A stretch of 64,000 nt of DNA from positions 26,564,901 through 26,628,900 of the forward strand of contig OZ038527.1 in the NCBI GenBank assembly GCA_964036665.1, read 5' to 3'. The notes beneath the pieces are model-generated. The model saw only the letters and a program-made list of their open reading frames with translations, ran no database searches and was not told the origin of the DNA. Origin of the DNA: Gordius sp. MW1. Lineage: Eukaryota; Nematomorpha; Gordioida; Gordea; Gordiidae. Both the position numbers and the translations under genes were made by a program. Of this stretch, positions 25,101-34,076 are shown one piece after another. The stretch's first letter is position 1, and each line of letters starts with the position of its first letter.

Positions 25101-27280
25101 ATATACAAATTAAACTACTACAATTCTGCCCCAGTTTAACAGTAATATAGCAGAAGTCAATTCTAAGCCATGACAATTATAATTTTTGTGACAAAAAAAC
25201 AAAAGTTAGTGTAAAAAGGACTGGGTTTTCTTTAATCGACCTTTGTTTCAACTAAGACTTAGGGTCGACTCCTTGAAAAACAGACCAGACCAAAAAACCT
25301 ATGGCCTGTTTTAATATGTATAGTCGACTAAAACCAAAGTTCGACCATACAAAACCCAGCCATTTTACAACACTAACCTATTTATATTTTTTTCTAAAAA
25401 TTTGTTAAACACGAACGGGAAAATGTGCCTTGACATCCAATATATCAATTTGCTGTAGGGAAGGTTGCCCATCGCACGTAACTTTCTTCCACACAGATAT
25501 ACCTTGGTTGGCATCGGTTTGATAACCTATAAGTAGAAGCAATGAACATTTCCAAGTAAATGATTCCCAAGTTTGGTTTAATTTTTGTAATTTATTTTTT
25601 TTAGTAATTATTAAGATATGATGGCTAATTTGATATTTTATTCAATTAAAAACTTTAATTTTTTATTATATCTAGACTTAAAATAGATGATTTTAAAAAA
25701 TATATTTTTAAATCCAACCTTAGTATTTAAGAACATTACCAATTAATTTTGGCCAATTTTTCATGTAGTTCATTAAAACATAGTAATTATGGCTAATTCA
25801 TTGTAAAATAAAAGATAAAAAAAATAATTTTGAAGAAGTTCTATAACACATTGAAAGTAGATGTAATTTGGATGTAAAAAACAATTTTAAAATATATAAA
25901 CTCTCACGTTTTTCTCATTCAACTAAATCAAACTTGGCAAAAAAAGTCTGGATTAGCTTTTAAAAATAATTTATTTAGAATTAATGTAGTGTAAAACATC
26001 AAACGTTTTTCACCAATAAAAATATTTTTTGATAAATAAATAATCATGCTCACAATACAAACATATATTAATAATAAATGTTGTTTACTTCCGATTAATA
26101 GTATCTCACGGTTGTAATCATATGTTGCAGAAAATATTGGATGTTCAAATTTGAATGCAAAGTTAGGTTTAAATGAAATGGCAGGCAACCTAAAAAGGAT
26201 ATAAAGTTATTTATGTATATATATAAATATTTTGATCAATAAGGCTAAACATCATTGAAAAAATATATTATTAACAAGTTTGAATCTAAAATTAAATGGT
26301 AAAGTTAAAAAATTTTTATCTTACGTAATAATTATTGAAAAGAGGTTTCCATTAAACGTAATAATCCACAGTTCAAAAATACTAAAAAAATGAACAAAAA
26401 TAACAATCAATATGCCAATACTTTTGATCTATATAATTTTCCTCCAAATTAGAAGATTTTGAAATTTTGGCAGGATCTTTTGTATTTAAAAATATCATTT
26501 CTACTACACAATCAGTTATTGTATTACTCAATCTAACTTCATCACCAAAAAGATCAACCTAATAAATTTATAATAAATATAGAACAAAAATCATAATGAT
26601 GTATTTGAACATAAATAATTCCCATTAACAAATTTATAATTGTAGCATATATTACATCAATTTCAAAAGAACAAATTTCAGATCCATCTAAACCATAAAC
26701 ATAAAATGAGTTTTGTATTGACGTTGACAAAATCAATATTCTTTCCTCTGGGTTAAGTTGATGTTCATTATATTGTGCAGGGCATATAGCTATTTTATAA
26801 TAAATTTTTCTTTCTTCATTTATCATATTAGGTACTAAAATATTAATTATTTTGTTTTAATAAAATCTAATTAATATGCTATAAATACATTCTATTTCGG
26901 CAAGGGAAGTTGTAAATTTGTCATTCAAAGATCTGTTAAAATTATACATAATGTATTGTATTTATGTATGACAAACCAAGATTACACATGTATAATAATT
27001 GTAATATAGGGTGTACCTTATATCAATCTTTGTATTTTGCAAGATAAAAAGCAACTTAGATGAACTGAAAATATAATAAGAAATAACATATTTATTTAAT
27101 AAACCTATCAAATGCCAATGACCACTTTCTTTCTTTTATGATTCTGGTAATATTTAAATTTGTTTTTGGGATACTAAAATGTAAAACATTATTAAAACTT
27201 AAAGATTACTTAATAATTAAATTTCTGGGATTATATTGCTGCCATAGCCTCCATAAAATATCTAAAACTCTTACATGTAA
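92..27280 (-). CDS. NBAS: NBAS orthologue (NRZ tethering complex subunit), 35 exons, both ends incomplete
   Basis: NBAS family proteins join RINT1 and ZW10 in the NRZ complex at the ER membrane. The complex tethers COPI vesicles in Golgi-to-ER transport through ER SNAREs, and NBAS is also linked to nonsense-mediated decay. Thirty-five minus-strand exons form one uninterrupted frame of about 2,375 codons, near the full length of human NBAS (about 2,370 residues). Every junction is phase-consistent. Recognisable blocks in family order include TTPEQLY, EALALAEKYNL, VYQVQW, the YINHLEFLLTD stretch of the Sec39 region and FALATCPPDRI. The first coding exon upstream of 27,280 was not identified, and the C-terminal end lies left of base 92. 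The first seven introns are only 36-135 bp, while later ones reach 4.3 kb and hold most of the repeats. Family identity is secure; individual borders are predictions. Confidence 0.93.
511..628. mobile_element. TAGAGA..TGCA MITE with CCCGACCC core
   Basis: Ends TAGAGAACTGCA and inverse GCGCAAGTCTCTA; inside, ACCCGAACCCGACCC occurs twice. Confidence 0.6.
853..1019. mobile_element. GGGCGTAGCCAG MITE
   Basis: CATGGACGTAGCCAGG to GGCTACGCCCATG with GCAGGGAGGGGCG and an ATTTGGTGAAATTTATT centre; member of the most abundant MITE family here. Confidence 0.85.
1202..1354. mobile_element. GGTCGACC MITE
   Basis: GTTTTGTTTGGTCGAC to GACCAAACAAAACCCAGCC. It lies in the NBAS intron between 1455 and 432. 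Confidence 0.75.
2187..2901. mobile_element. CATAGACTA MITE copy, inverted orientation, with nested insertion
   Basis: Same family ends (CATAGACTACATAGACTGC and GCAGTCTATCTAGTCTA). It is interrupted at 2249-2520 by the CAACTCGCCGAAAA element. The right end lies 30 bases from an NBAS donor. Confidence 0.75.
2249..2520. mobile_element. CAACTCGCCGAAAA transposon nested in a MITE
   Basis: Inverted ends GGTGCCCTATCAACTCGCCG and CGGCAAGTTGACGAGCCACC, with GGGGGACATTTTTTAA subrepeats. Flanking octamers cattaaat and taataaat look like a mutated 8-bp target duplication within the surrounding MITE. Confidence 0.75.
3553..3917. mobile_element. AGGGCTTGTCTTA MITE
   Basis: TAGGCTTGTCTTCATATCGG and the inverse TAAGACAAGTCCCTA enclose TTTTGCTGCGCAGC and TTGTAAGATGCAAA. 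It ends 27 bases before an NBAS exon. Confidence 0.75.
4840..5710 (+). repeat. left array of ~115-bp tandem units
   Basis: About seven diverged units. Each carries TTTTGGCCAATGGTCATTTT, a CATTGGTCAGCAGCCAG segment, GGACGGCCAAAAAGTCATAA and GGAACAATCATAATAGTC, followed by a poly-A/CGAAAAAA linker. Short open frames across them are repeat shadows. Confidence 0.85.
6167..6235 (+). ncRNA. type I hammerhead ribozyme (schistosome/Penelope type)
   Basis: The catalytic core is complete: CTGATGA at 6186-6192, then a stem II hairpin (GCTC/GAAC, one C-A mismatch, loop CAATAA), then GAAA at 6207-6210. A minimal stem III (6210-6215) leads to the expected U-H cleavage position, predicted after A6216. Stem I is well formed: CATA (6182-6185) pairs with TATG (6217-6220), then an internal loop, then TAAC with GTTA and GAAAAT (6167-6172) with ATTTTC (6230-6235), with a 2-nt bulge. 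An outer stem I with an internal loop plus a very short stem III is the layout of hammerheads in Penelope-like retroelements and schistosome repeats. It lies in the asymmetric centre of the fold-back element, antisense to NBAS, inside an NBAS intron. Confidence 0.75.
6720..7930 (-). repeat. right array of ~115-bp tandem units (inverted)
   Basis: The same unit as the left array in opposite orientation, about ten copies. They give overlapping, mutually similar short open frames with repeated MANGHFFH and ASGRPKSHNSNG peptides, which I regard as non-coding shadows. Confidence 0.85.
8382..22182 (-). CDS. NBAS: NBAS central exons including the Sec39 region
   Basis: Exons, 5' to 3': 22182-21983 (least conserved, borders least certain), 21632-21560, 20945-20820, 20537-20422, 20340-20256, 19413-19169, 18775-18635, 18344-18215, 16491-16105, 14904-14522, 14469-14303, 13980-13704, 12888-12719, 11850-11413, 11189-11137, 10817-10476, 10202-9857, 9483-9306 and 9167-8382. 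The series follows the order of human NBAS, from the TTPEELY motif through the helical Sec39 domain. Two introns appear to be GC-AG, with donors at 18634-18633 and 9856-9855. The intron between 14,522 and 14,469 is only 52 bp. Transposon copies sit in nearly all the larger introns; one MITE ends 4 bases from the donor at 13,703-13,702. Confidence 0.88.
10233..10405. mobile_element. GGGCGTAGCCAG MITE
   Basis: CATGAGAGCAGCCAGG to GCTGATTACGCCCATG, 30 bases upstream of an NBAS exon. Confidence 0.8.
11874..12041. mobile_element. GGTCGACC MITE
   Basis: TAGTGTTGTAAAA start followed by a G run. It begins 23 bases upstream of the NBAS exon starting at 11,850. Confidence 0.75.
12080..12385. repeat. 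cgggcc-rich dispersed repeat
   Basis: CTGCCCGAAACCGTTCGGG at the left and TACCCGGGCCCCACCCGC at the right flank an A+T-rich core; related GC-rich motifs recur at 16.9, 17.7, 29.9, 31.8 and 41-42 kb. Confidence 0.5.
12930..13235 (+). repeat. AGCTAGTTTCGCAATT / GCCCATAAATTGCA dispersed repeat
   Basis: Runs from TTAGCCAGTTTCGCAATTGACC through AGCGGTCATTAGCTAGT and a GACAGGA element to a degenerate GAGTCCATAAATTGC end. The open frame across it (minus strand, 13142 down) repeats in other copies and is not an exon. Confidence 0.65.
13312..13441. mobile_element. GGTCGACC MITE
   Basis: GGCTGGGTTCTGTTGAGTCGACC to ACCCAGCCGTTTTTACGACACTA. Confidence 0.75.
13575..13697. mobile_element. GGGCGTAGCCAG MITE abutting an NBAS splice donor
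   Basis: The right half is well preserved (GGGGCAGCCGCCCTTCCCTG, GGCTACGCCCATG); the left end is decayed. The terminus lies 4 bases from the donor GT of the exon ending at 13,704. Confidence 0.7.
14102..14256. mobile_element. GGTCGACC MITE
   Basis: GGGTTTTGTTTGGTCGACC to AAAACCCAGCCGTTTTTAACA. Intronic in NBAS. Confidence 0.75.
14969..15119. mobile_element. GGGCGTAGCCAG MITE
   Basis: CATGGACGTAGCCAAGG to GCTGGCTACTCCCATG, a short copy. Confidence 0.8.
15190..15385 (-). repeat. AGCTAGTTTCGCAATT-family repeat
   Basis: Inverted partial copy: TGCAATTTATGGGATCGTTTTT, then CTAGCTAATGACCGCTGG. Confidence 0.6.
15652..16058. mobile_element. MITE with CATAGACTAGATAGA ends (uninterrupted copy)
   Basis: Inverted ends CATAGACTAGATAGA and TCTATTTAGTCTGTG, with an A+T-rich centre and no coding capacity. 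It lies in the intron between the NBAS exons at 16.1 and 14.9 kb. Confidence 0.75.
16560..16726. mobile_element. GGGCGTAGCCAG MITE
   Basis: CATGGGCGTAGCCAGC to CTTGGTCACGCCCATG, in the NBAS intron before the 16.5-kb exon. Confidence 0.85.
16905..17960. repeat. cluster of cgggcc-rich repeats
   Basis: GGCGGGCACGCTGATAAG..TTCGGGC motifs at 16910-16990 and 17640-17950 enclose an A+T-rich stretch. Several diverged or nested copies of one element, all in an NBAS intron. Confidence 0.5.
17962..18162. mobile_element. GGTCGACC MITE
   Basis: GGCTGGGTTTAGTTTGGTCGACC to AAACCCAGCCCTTTTTACA. It adjoins a cgggcc-rich repeat on the left. Confidence 0.75.
18377..18508. mobile_element. GGGCGTAGCCAG MITE, degenerate
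   Basis: G-run then GGGGGGCAGGGAGCCCTCT, ending GCTAACTAGGCCCATG. Confidence 0.65.
18838..19146 (+). repeat. AGCTAGTTTCGCAATT-family repeat
   Basis: Long copy ending ACGAGCCCATAAATGCCTAA, preceded by a (TAAA)n run at 18781-18829. Confidence 0.65.
19617..19712. mobile_element. GGTCGACC MITE, internally deleted
   Basis: Starts TGTTGTGAAAACCGGCTG and ends CTACAACACTA. Confidence 0.65.
19897..20230 (+). repeat. possible solo LTR in NBAS intron
   Basis: A self-complementary GCTCGCGTGAGC stretch precedes GCATATAAAAACG, a TATA-like box followed by GAGTCGAGAGCAG. This resembles an LTR promoter. No second LTR or target duplication was found. Confidence 0.25.
21098..21268. mobile_element. GGGCGTAGCCAG MITE
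   Basis: CATGGGCGTAGCAGAAGG to GGCTACGCTCATG with a small internal duplication at the right end. Confidence 0.8.
21390..21522. mobile_element. GGTCGACC MITE in NBAS intron
   Basis: TAGTGTTGTAAATACGG to ACCCAGCCGTTTTTACAACACTA, with flanking octamers acctagaa and acctcgaa (7 of 8). It ends 38 bases from an NBAS exon. Confidence 0.85.
22430..22662 (+). repeat. AGCTAGTTTCGCAATT-family repeat
   Basis: Copy lacking the left part; it contains CAGCGGTCATTAGCTAGTCT and ends next to an NBAS donor. Confidence 0.6.
22678..27280 (-). CDS. NBAS: NBAS N-terminal beta-propeller exons
   Basis: Exons, 5' to 3': 27280-27210, 27173-27105, 27064-27017, 26932-26889, 26834-26656, 26558-26422, 26381-26325, 26189-26089, 25526-25411, 24888-24649 and 22872-22678. 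They match the N-terminal WD-repeat-like propeller of NBAS. Examples are KLLFILQNTKIDIR against the family KLLAAVQ..CVEIR, ELWIITFNGNL against ELLVINYRGEL, and the WWDQEKLVISYGNGDL block against VNWWADSAVTL. Most donors are GT and all acceptors AG, and the phases join without a frameshift. The introns here are unusually short (36, 40, 84, 54, 97, 40 and 135 bp), then 562, 522 and 1,776 bp. The start codon was not found; an initial exon probably lies in 27.3-28.3 kb or further upstream. Confidence 0.88.
23423..23565. mobile_element. GGGCGTAGCCAG MITE
   Basis: CATGGGCGTATAGCCAGC to GGAGGCAGGCCCATG; the right end is deleted. Confidence 0.75.
23808..23979. mobile_element. GGGCGTAGCCAG MITE
   Basis: Starts within GGGGTTTAGTCAGGGGGGC and ends GCTGGCTACGCCCATG. 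Confidence 0.75.
24079..24236. mobile_element. GGGCGTAGCCAG MITE
   Basis: CATGGGCGTAGCCAGC to CTTGGCTACGCCTAT. One of three family members within 0.8 kb in the same NBAS intron. Confidence 0.8.
25207..25375. mobile_element. GGTCGACC MITE
   Basis: TAGTGTAAAAAGGACTGGG to ACCCAGCCATTTTACAACACTA. It ends 36 bases from an NBAS exon. Confidence 0.8.
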
Positions 27281-28362
27281 CTACAATTTAAATACCGGTG
27301 GCGTACAATGGTAATATAAGATCTGCCTACATAAAAATATTAGATAAATTTATTTATTTGTACGGATTTTATATTTTTCCAAGCCTTAAATGGGGTGACT
27401 TGATACAACGTGCACTTTTGTTTTTTATTTTCCATATCCATATGAAAAACAACTGTTTTATAAAATCGTCAATATGTTTTTATTCAATAACACTACGATA
27501 CCTGGATTTAGATCTAATATACATTATTTTTAGGCTAATAATATTAGTAGAATTAACCATATAAACTGGAAATAATTTTCTAAACGGCTTAAAAAGTTCT
27601 ACACTTGCCAAAACAAAATAAATCTTTATGGACCTCTTTTAATAATAAATTTTAATACTTTATTAATTTTATTCATATGCTGATAATTAAATTTAATTTA
27701 AATAAAACACTAACTAAATTAAATATTCTAGTAGATTTTATGGTTAATGGGTAAAGAATGGGATGCCTTTTTTTACTAATTTTATATTATAGCATTATGT
27801 GCAAGGACGTAACCAGGGAAGGGCAAGGGCGGTGCCCTATCAACTCGCCGAAAACCATTTTGCCGAATCAACACTGGGACATTTCCGACCATCTCTCCAT
27901 TATCATAAAGAAGGCCCTAAATTGAGTATCTTTTGTAATAATTATAAATTTAACTAAAAAATATACCTAAATTTTAACTTTAATCCGAAATTGAATGATT
28001 AATATGCTTTATTGTTGGGTGACTCTAATTGGGGACATTTTTCAACATTGGGACATTCAATTCGGCAAGTTGACGGGCCACCGGCCAAGGCCACCCCCTC
28101 CCAAGAACCAAGCAATTATTTAATTTAACTCTAGTTAAAAAATGGCATTATAATTACTCTATTTATCCGTTTTTGAAAAAGTAATTCTTGTAATTAAGCT
28201 AACCTACTTTTTTATAATTAATTTTCGCTTTATTGTTTATTAGCATGCAAAGAAATAACAAGCAATTTCAACTTAACTTATTTTCAAAGCCCCTATCTCC
28301 AAACAATAACTTAAATCAAATATGTGTGGTATATTCTTTGGAATTAAGGCAATACCAAGATT
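27281..28362. other. presumed 5' region of NBAS, no exon assigned
   Basis: A+T-rich. The missing first NBAS exon may be here but no candidate was convincing. One CAACTCGCCG transposon lies at 27832-28083. A short plus-strand open frame (28245-28367) runs into the TRIM and is not recognised. Confidence 0.5.
27832..28083. mobile_element. CAACTCGCCGAAAA transposon copy
   Basis: Ends GGTGCCCTATCAACTCGCCG and GGCAAGTTGACGGGCCACC. It interrupts a decayed GGGCGTAGCCAG-type MITE whose pieces remain at 27803-27831 and 28084-28110. Confidence 0.75.
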
Positions 28363-28367
28363 CTATT

Positions 28368-29747
28368 TATCGTATCCGGAGATACGAAGATGAAGATATC
28401 TCCCCACACACCCCCCCCCCATCTCATCTTATTCAAAAATTAAAGTTAAGAGTTCAACACGCGGTACAACTCTTTTGATCTTACACGTTGTACACTCATA
28501 GCGTAGACCATTATTCTTTTACATTTAATTTCTAGTACGCGTATGTTACCCCCCCCCGACGCACTTATACGTTTGTGTTATTTATTTCTTCCCATATATG
28601 ATTGTTTATCAACATGAATACGGATGAGTGATTTGTAATAAGGAGATTGATACATTAATATGATTTTTCTTGTAATAAAATAGATTGGCGAAATGTAGAG
28701 CGGCAAAGTTATCTTTATTTAGTGGCTTTAAGCCAGGCCATCCCCCAATATTTATCTTTTTACGGCCCAATATTCCTTTAAATTCCCCCAATTAATTCCT
28801 AATAATTCTTCCTTCAAATATTTGTAAATCGTGTTCCGCCCGGAATCTTTTTTTATTTATTCCGCGCCGCAGGAACACGATATTTGGTGTCAGATATTCT
28901 ACTCACGCCCGAAGGAGGAAACCAGGAATTATTCTACAAAACGAAAAAGAAAATAATTTTTACAGAAAAATTAATTTGGAATTCAAATTGCCGCCCCCCC
29001 CCCCCTTTCTTCTGAATAGAATGGATAAAATTATTCCAGGAAACATCGCATTTGCCATGAACAACCGTCACAGCGCAGGGACATTGGATAAAATTATTCC
29101 AGGAACATCCCGTTTGCCATGAACAATCGTCACAGCGCAGGGATATTGGATAAAATTATTCCAAACTCGTTTGCCATGAACAACCGTCACAGCGCGAAAT
29201 ACATTAAGTCTTCGACTTTTCAATAAAAGGGAGAGGTATCGTATCCGGAGATACGAAGATGAAGATATCTCCCCACACACCCCCCCCCCCATCTCATCTT
29301 ATTCAAAAATTAAAGTTAAGAGTTCAACACGCGGTACAACTCTTTTGATCTTACACGTTGTACACTCATAGCGTAGACCATTATTCTTTTACATTTAATT
29401 TCTAGTACGCGTATGTTACCCCCCCCCCCGACGCGCTTATACGTTTGTGTTATTTATTTCTTCCCATATATGATTGTTTATCAACATGAATACGGATGAG
29501 TGATTTGTAATAAGGAGATTGATACATTAATATGATTTTTCTTGTAATAAAATAGATTGGCGAGAGCGGTAAAATTATCTTTATTTAGTGGCTTTAAGCC
29601 AGGCCATCCCCCAATATTTATCTTTTTACGGCCCAATATTCCTTTAAATTCCCCCAATTAATTCCTAATAATTCTTCTTCAAATATTTGTAAATCGTGTT
29701 CCGCTCGGAATCCTTTTTTATTTATTCCTTCTCGCAGGAACTCGATA
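28368..29747. mobile_element. TRIM-like miniature LTR retrotransposon with two complete LTRs
   Basis: Two near-identical direct repeats, 28368-28882 (515 bp) and 29237-29747 (511 bp), both start TATCG and end CGATA and are flanked by the 5-bp duplication CTATT (28363-28367, 29748-29752). Directly after the left LTR is TGGTGTCAG, matching the 3' end of tRNA-Leu as a primer-binding site. Directly before the right LTR is the purine tract AAAAGGGAGAGG. The 354-bp interior has no gag or pol. It carries three ~60-bp tandem units with GGATAAAATTATTCCA and GCCATGAACAA. LTR ends other than TG/CA are unusual. A partner autonomous element was not seen. Confidence 0.85.
29045..29195 (+). repeat. three ~60-bp tandem units inside the TRIM
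   Basis: Units share GCCATGAACAA, CGTCACAGCGC and GGATAAAATTATTCCA. They fill most of the space between the primer-binding site and the purine tract. Confidence 0.8.
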
Positions 29748-29844
29748 CTATTTAAAACCATCGATTATTATTTTTACGATTTGTACCATTTTACAATAAT
29801 GGCAAATTTTCTTTTTAATATACCATTTTCAGGCTTTTGCAATT

Positions 29845-30412
29845 TTTTTGTCGGGCTGCTCGGCCTGGCCGGGGCCTTGTAGGAGTTTAAGAACTCTACC
29901 CATGGTCCGGGCTTGGATGAGCTTTTGTTTTAAAAAACCCGCGGGATAGGCCTAGTGCTGTAATATATCTTAACGGACTCGGGGTCAGGCCTGCTACAAA
30001 ATTTTTCGATTTTTTTGTGATGTTGTATATTAATTAATAATAATTGTTTAATGTTTATAAAATTAATAATAAAAATTACATTTCCCATTTATAATTTATC
30101 AATATTTCAAACTGAACGCGCATTTCATATTGATGAGTGTTAATTAGAGACTATTTACAGACGTGGCTACTTTAATCATACCCTTTAAAATCTTTAAGTT
30201 AAGTATATTCACATGATTATTCCTAACATTTGTAACAATCATGTATATATTATTTAATAATATCTCAAACAAATCAACATAACAAAATAAAATTAATGAG
30301 GCCCGGGCTTAGCTCGGTCTTTATAAAAAAAATTATCAAGCCGCGGCCTATCATTTATTAACATAGTAGGCTCGAACCTGGCCAGGGCCTGTAGACCCGT
30401 TGCAAATCTCTA
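29845..30412. repeat. cgggcc-rich dispersed repeat
   Basis: Left part has GGGCTGCTCGGCCTGGCC; the right end GACCCGTTGCAAATCTCTA matches the inverted end of the AGATCTGCA element. Confidence 0.5.
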
Positions 30413-31163
30413 ATTTCTCTTCTCTAGCTCATAGTGTAAGTCGAGGGTAAACGAAAATAGAAGGTCTAAGATATTAATATAATATTGGTATTGATTTAAA
30501 AAAGTACGAGTTCAAGCATATTTCGAGAGAAAACTTACACAATTGAATATCTGACTATGAGTTAGAGAAACGGCTTTGGAAGAAAACATTTTCAATAGCA
30601 GTTGTGACCTAAGAGTTCGGCCACCGACGGAAAAATGCTAGAACAGGCATCAACAAATATTAGAAAGTTTCCACATAACTTCTCAATAAAAATAGCAACT
30701 ACTTTGCGATCTTTATACAAATTTAATAAAAAATTATCATTTAGGATATGGTAACACTTTATTCACTACATTTTGAATATTCTATCATACCGCTCTTTTA
30801 ACTTCCCTTATTATACATTTGAATATATAGAATCGCTCTATTCACAACCCTCATTATAATTTGAATTCACAAAAGACATTGAAAGATATTTGAATACCTT
30901 ACAATTTACAAAGGTTATTCATATTAATACTTATTTTATCTGAACACAAGTGTAAATAAAGACGAATACACAGCGAAATATATTCATTTCATTTATTGGT
31001 TTTAATAAATTATGTTGTTTGCCTCTACTTAAGCCCTTGTCTATTAGAATATTATATTTATTAATAATCACAGGGACGACTACAGCCAAGGATATATCCT
31101 GCATCAATTGGCCATTTTTTACCTTAAAGTTCAACATACTTTAAATTCCTATTATACAAATTA

Positions 31164-32365
31164 TCTATATATATAAATGTAGCTCGATTATCTTTGGCCG
31201 CTAAGATTTTGAAAAGTTCCTGGCCGATTGTTACGAAATTTGGCCACTAGGATTTATACATACATTTTGTACAGCTTGATAAGCGGGAACCATGTTTTTA
31301 AAAAATAAAACTACCTTCTAGCTGACGCTAAATCAAAACGTTTTTCCCTAATTATTTTTCGTTACAGTAACACTCATTGCCCTGAAAGTTTTTGCCTATT
31401 TTTTTGCCATTTGTTCCTCGTACTCGCAATTTTTGCCATTATATAAGTGTAAATAAGAAGTTGAATTTAAAACCATCACCATTTTGTTAATAAAAAAACA
31501 ACGCGCGCTTTTACCAATTTTCTCCCCTTTCGAGGTTTTTTCAAGCACGGATCTGATACCACATGTCAGTTCACAAGGGGGGGGGGAGGGGTTTTAGAAA
31601 TTTATAAATCAATAAGCCCTTTTATATTAACATTACCTTGAATACCAATCATATATATTTACATTATATAACATTATGATTTTTTTATCTTTAAGTCTTT
31701 ACATATGATCCCAATTTTATAGCAAATATCCTACTATTACGTACTAATTATTATTCTGGTTGAGGACTATAGGTCTGCATGAGTCGGGCCAGCCCGTGGC
31801 CAATAGGTCCAAGTTTGGCGAACTGTGTAGGGGCTAAAATAAGACTGTTTAAAAGGGCAGGCCGGGCTTGGGCTTATATAAGAAAAAATAGGATTTTATT
31901 TTGCTCACTTTCAAATAATGAATATAAAAACTAAGAAATGCATGTAGTACTATAGGAAAATAAAATTTGGTTTAGGATTTTAAATTATAACATAGTTAGT
32001 AATTTATAGAGAATTATGATTTAGTGAGGTTAGTCGTCTTATGAAAGAGAAAAGGACCAAATTAAAGCCCCAATAAAATAAAGGTCTTTTATTTTTAAAA
32101 CACAATTTTAATTGTAATTTTGTTTGTGACGAGTAACTTTATATACAATGTTTTTAGTATACTAATAGAAATTTTGAAACAATGTGGGACTGTTCTTAAT
32201 TAATGCGGGAATGGTGCCGCGCAATTTCATAGTTAAATATGCTGGCTAAGTGCGAGCCGAAAAAATATATTTAAGCTGGTGTGAGCCGCCTTAACTCAAT
32301 ATTTTGGCCTTTGCAGATCTCTATAGAGGACTATGTCAAAGCAACGCCTGGTAGGGCCCAGCTAG
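31164..32365 (+). mobile_element. non-autonomous Helitron (1.2 kb)
   Basis: Starts A|TCTATATATATAAATG and ends CCCAGCTAG|T, matching Helitron 5'-TC and CTRR-3' termini inserted between A and T. A cgggcc-rich repeat occupies its right half (about 31770-32330). No Rep/helicase coding region. Confidence 0.6.
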
Positions 32366-32987
32366 TTTTTAATATGAAGCATGCTCTATGATAAATCCAC
32401 ACAAAATAGCAATTTACCATTAATTCAATTTTTTTTATATATTATTTTTGCATAAGGAATTAATAGTAAAACAAAAGTAAGCAATATAAACAGTAAGGTG
32501 GTATATGAGCATAAAATTAAATTTATCATCACTTCTTTGCTTTGCCAATTTTTAACAGTATATCTAAACAGTAACTAATCGTTAATTGACTTAATCGTAA
32601 ATATAATTTCTTTAATAGCTCGCGGTACATAAATATTAAATTCACTTATTCAAACTAACTTCTCAGCACCATTATAAAGCGATTGTTTGCGCTTACTTAC
32701 TCACTGACTCGCTTACTCTCTTATATCCATTACATTAAATAAAGTTTAATGCGTCCGTCGCGGGTTTTAGCTTGCACTTTAGGAATAGCACAAATTGGGT
32801 TATAATTACTTCAATGTTATTATCAAGCTTATACTTCTGCAGACGCTACTGTTGTGGTGTGCTATAATATTATAATCAACGTTGAGAAGGGGTATAGATA
32901 AAACCGAAAGATGATTAACGTACCTACAGAAACGAAGATATAGGATGGAACCAATTAACGGTAATTTAATTGTCACTCAAGGCATTA

Positions 32988-33119
32988 GGTGGCCCGTCAA
33001 CTTGCTGAAAATCATCTCGCCGAATTTAATGTCCCCCAGTTAAAAATGGTCCGGGGAACTTTTTTAATTGGGGGACATTAAATCGGCGAGATGGTCTTCG
33101 GCGAGTTGATAGGGCATCG
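32988..33119. mobile_element. 132-bp CAACTCGCCG MITE with exact 8-bp target duplication
   Basis: Near-perfect hairpin with ends GGTGGCCCGTCAACTTGC and GCGAGTTGATAGGGCATCG. AGGCATTA flanks both sides (32980-32987 and 33120-33127). An 8-bp duplication fits hAT or P-type elements. Confidence 0.85.
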
Positions 33120-33975
33120 AGGCATTACTACTAACAATCTACAATTCTGTAATTTAGATATCGCCCGAGGCACGCACTCCTATGACCTCTCTACACATAA
33201 CTATACAGAATTATATTAAATTAGCTAGTAATCACAGATATGATCAATCTTGTGTATGGTATAGAATGCTTTAAACTTACTGATGAATAGTCTAATATTG
33301 CTTATACTAATGAAATACTTTAAACTTTTTATTCGTTCTCGTATATTTTTATTCTAATAATATTGCATTTAAATATTAAATCTAATCATTTAGTTCTAAT
33401 AAACTAATTGCGATGTATTGTAAAATATATATCAGACTGAGTAAAGTTACGTACGTTTTTATATTTCATCACTTGATTTATAAGGGGTTATGTGATTGAA
33501 TAAATTCACATACGAATATCGCAATCATAAAAATGGGCTCTTTTAATTTTACTAACAATACTATTAGATGGTTATTTTTTTAGTTTTCAGAACAATTTTG
33601 TATTACTTCCTTGTTCTCAAATCATTTAATTGATTAATATGTTAGCTTGTTAGTAAAACAAATAGACTTCAAATAAATTTATCCCATTTATTATATTTAA
33701 ATACAATAACCAAAGCAATATTCCATATTTTATATTAATTTGTTTATATTAGTTCAATGATATTAAATATTTAAAAAAAACCACGGTTATTATCTAAATA
33801 AATATATAAGTTGTCATTAACAAAATATTTAATGCATTAAAACTATATTGATCTTACCCTCTTCTATCTATAATTTTTAAACATATAATCTGTTTATTTA
33901 TATTAAAAGCTATAGCCAGTGACGTATTCAGCATCCTGTTTAAAATAATTTATAATAAAAAAAACTTATATTTTT

Positions 33976-34076
33976 GGTGCCCTATCAACTCGCCGTAAAC
34001 CAGCTTGCCGAATTCATCCTGGGACATTAAGGACCAATCTCCTCATTATCATAAAGAAGGCAATATAGTGCCTACA
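33976..34076. mobile_element. partial CAACTCGCCG transposon
   Basis: Only the left end and about 80 bp of interior remain (GGTGCCCTATCAACTCGCCG). It stops where the 34.08-kb element begins. Confidence 0.6.

Noticed and set aside
27640-27700. Candidate first exon of NBAS (short ATG frame before a GT, minus strand)
   Set aside because: Only a handful of codons with no similarity to the NBAS N-terminus; indistinguishable from chance in A+T-rich DNA.
30931-31137. 68-codon minus-strand frame (DISLAVVVPVIINKYN)
   Set aside because: Looks mildly coding but has no recognised relatives, partner exons or splice sites I could confirm; left unannotated.
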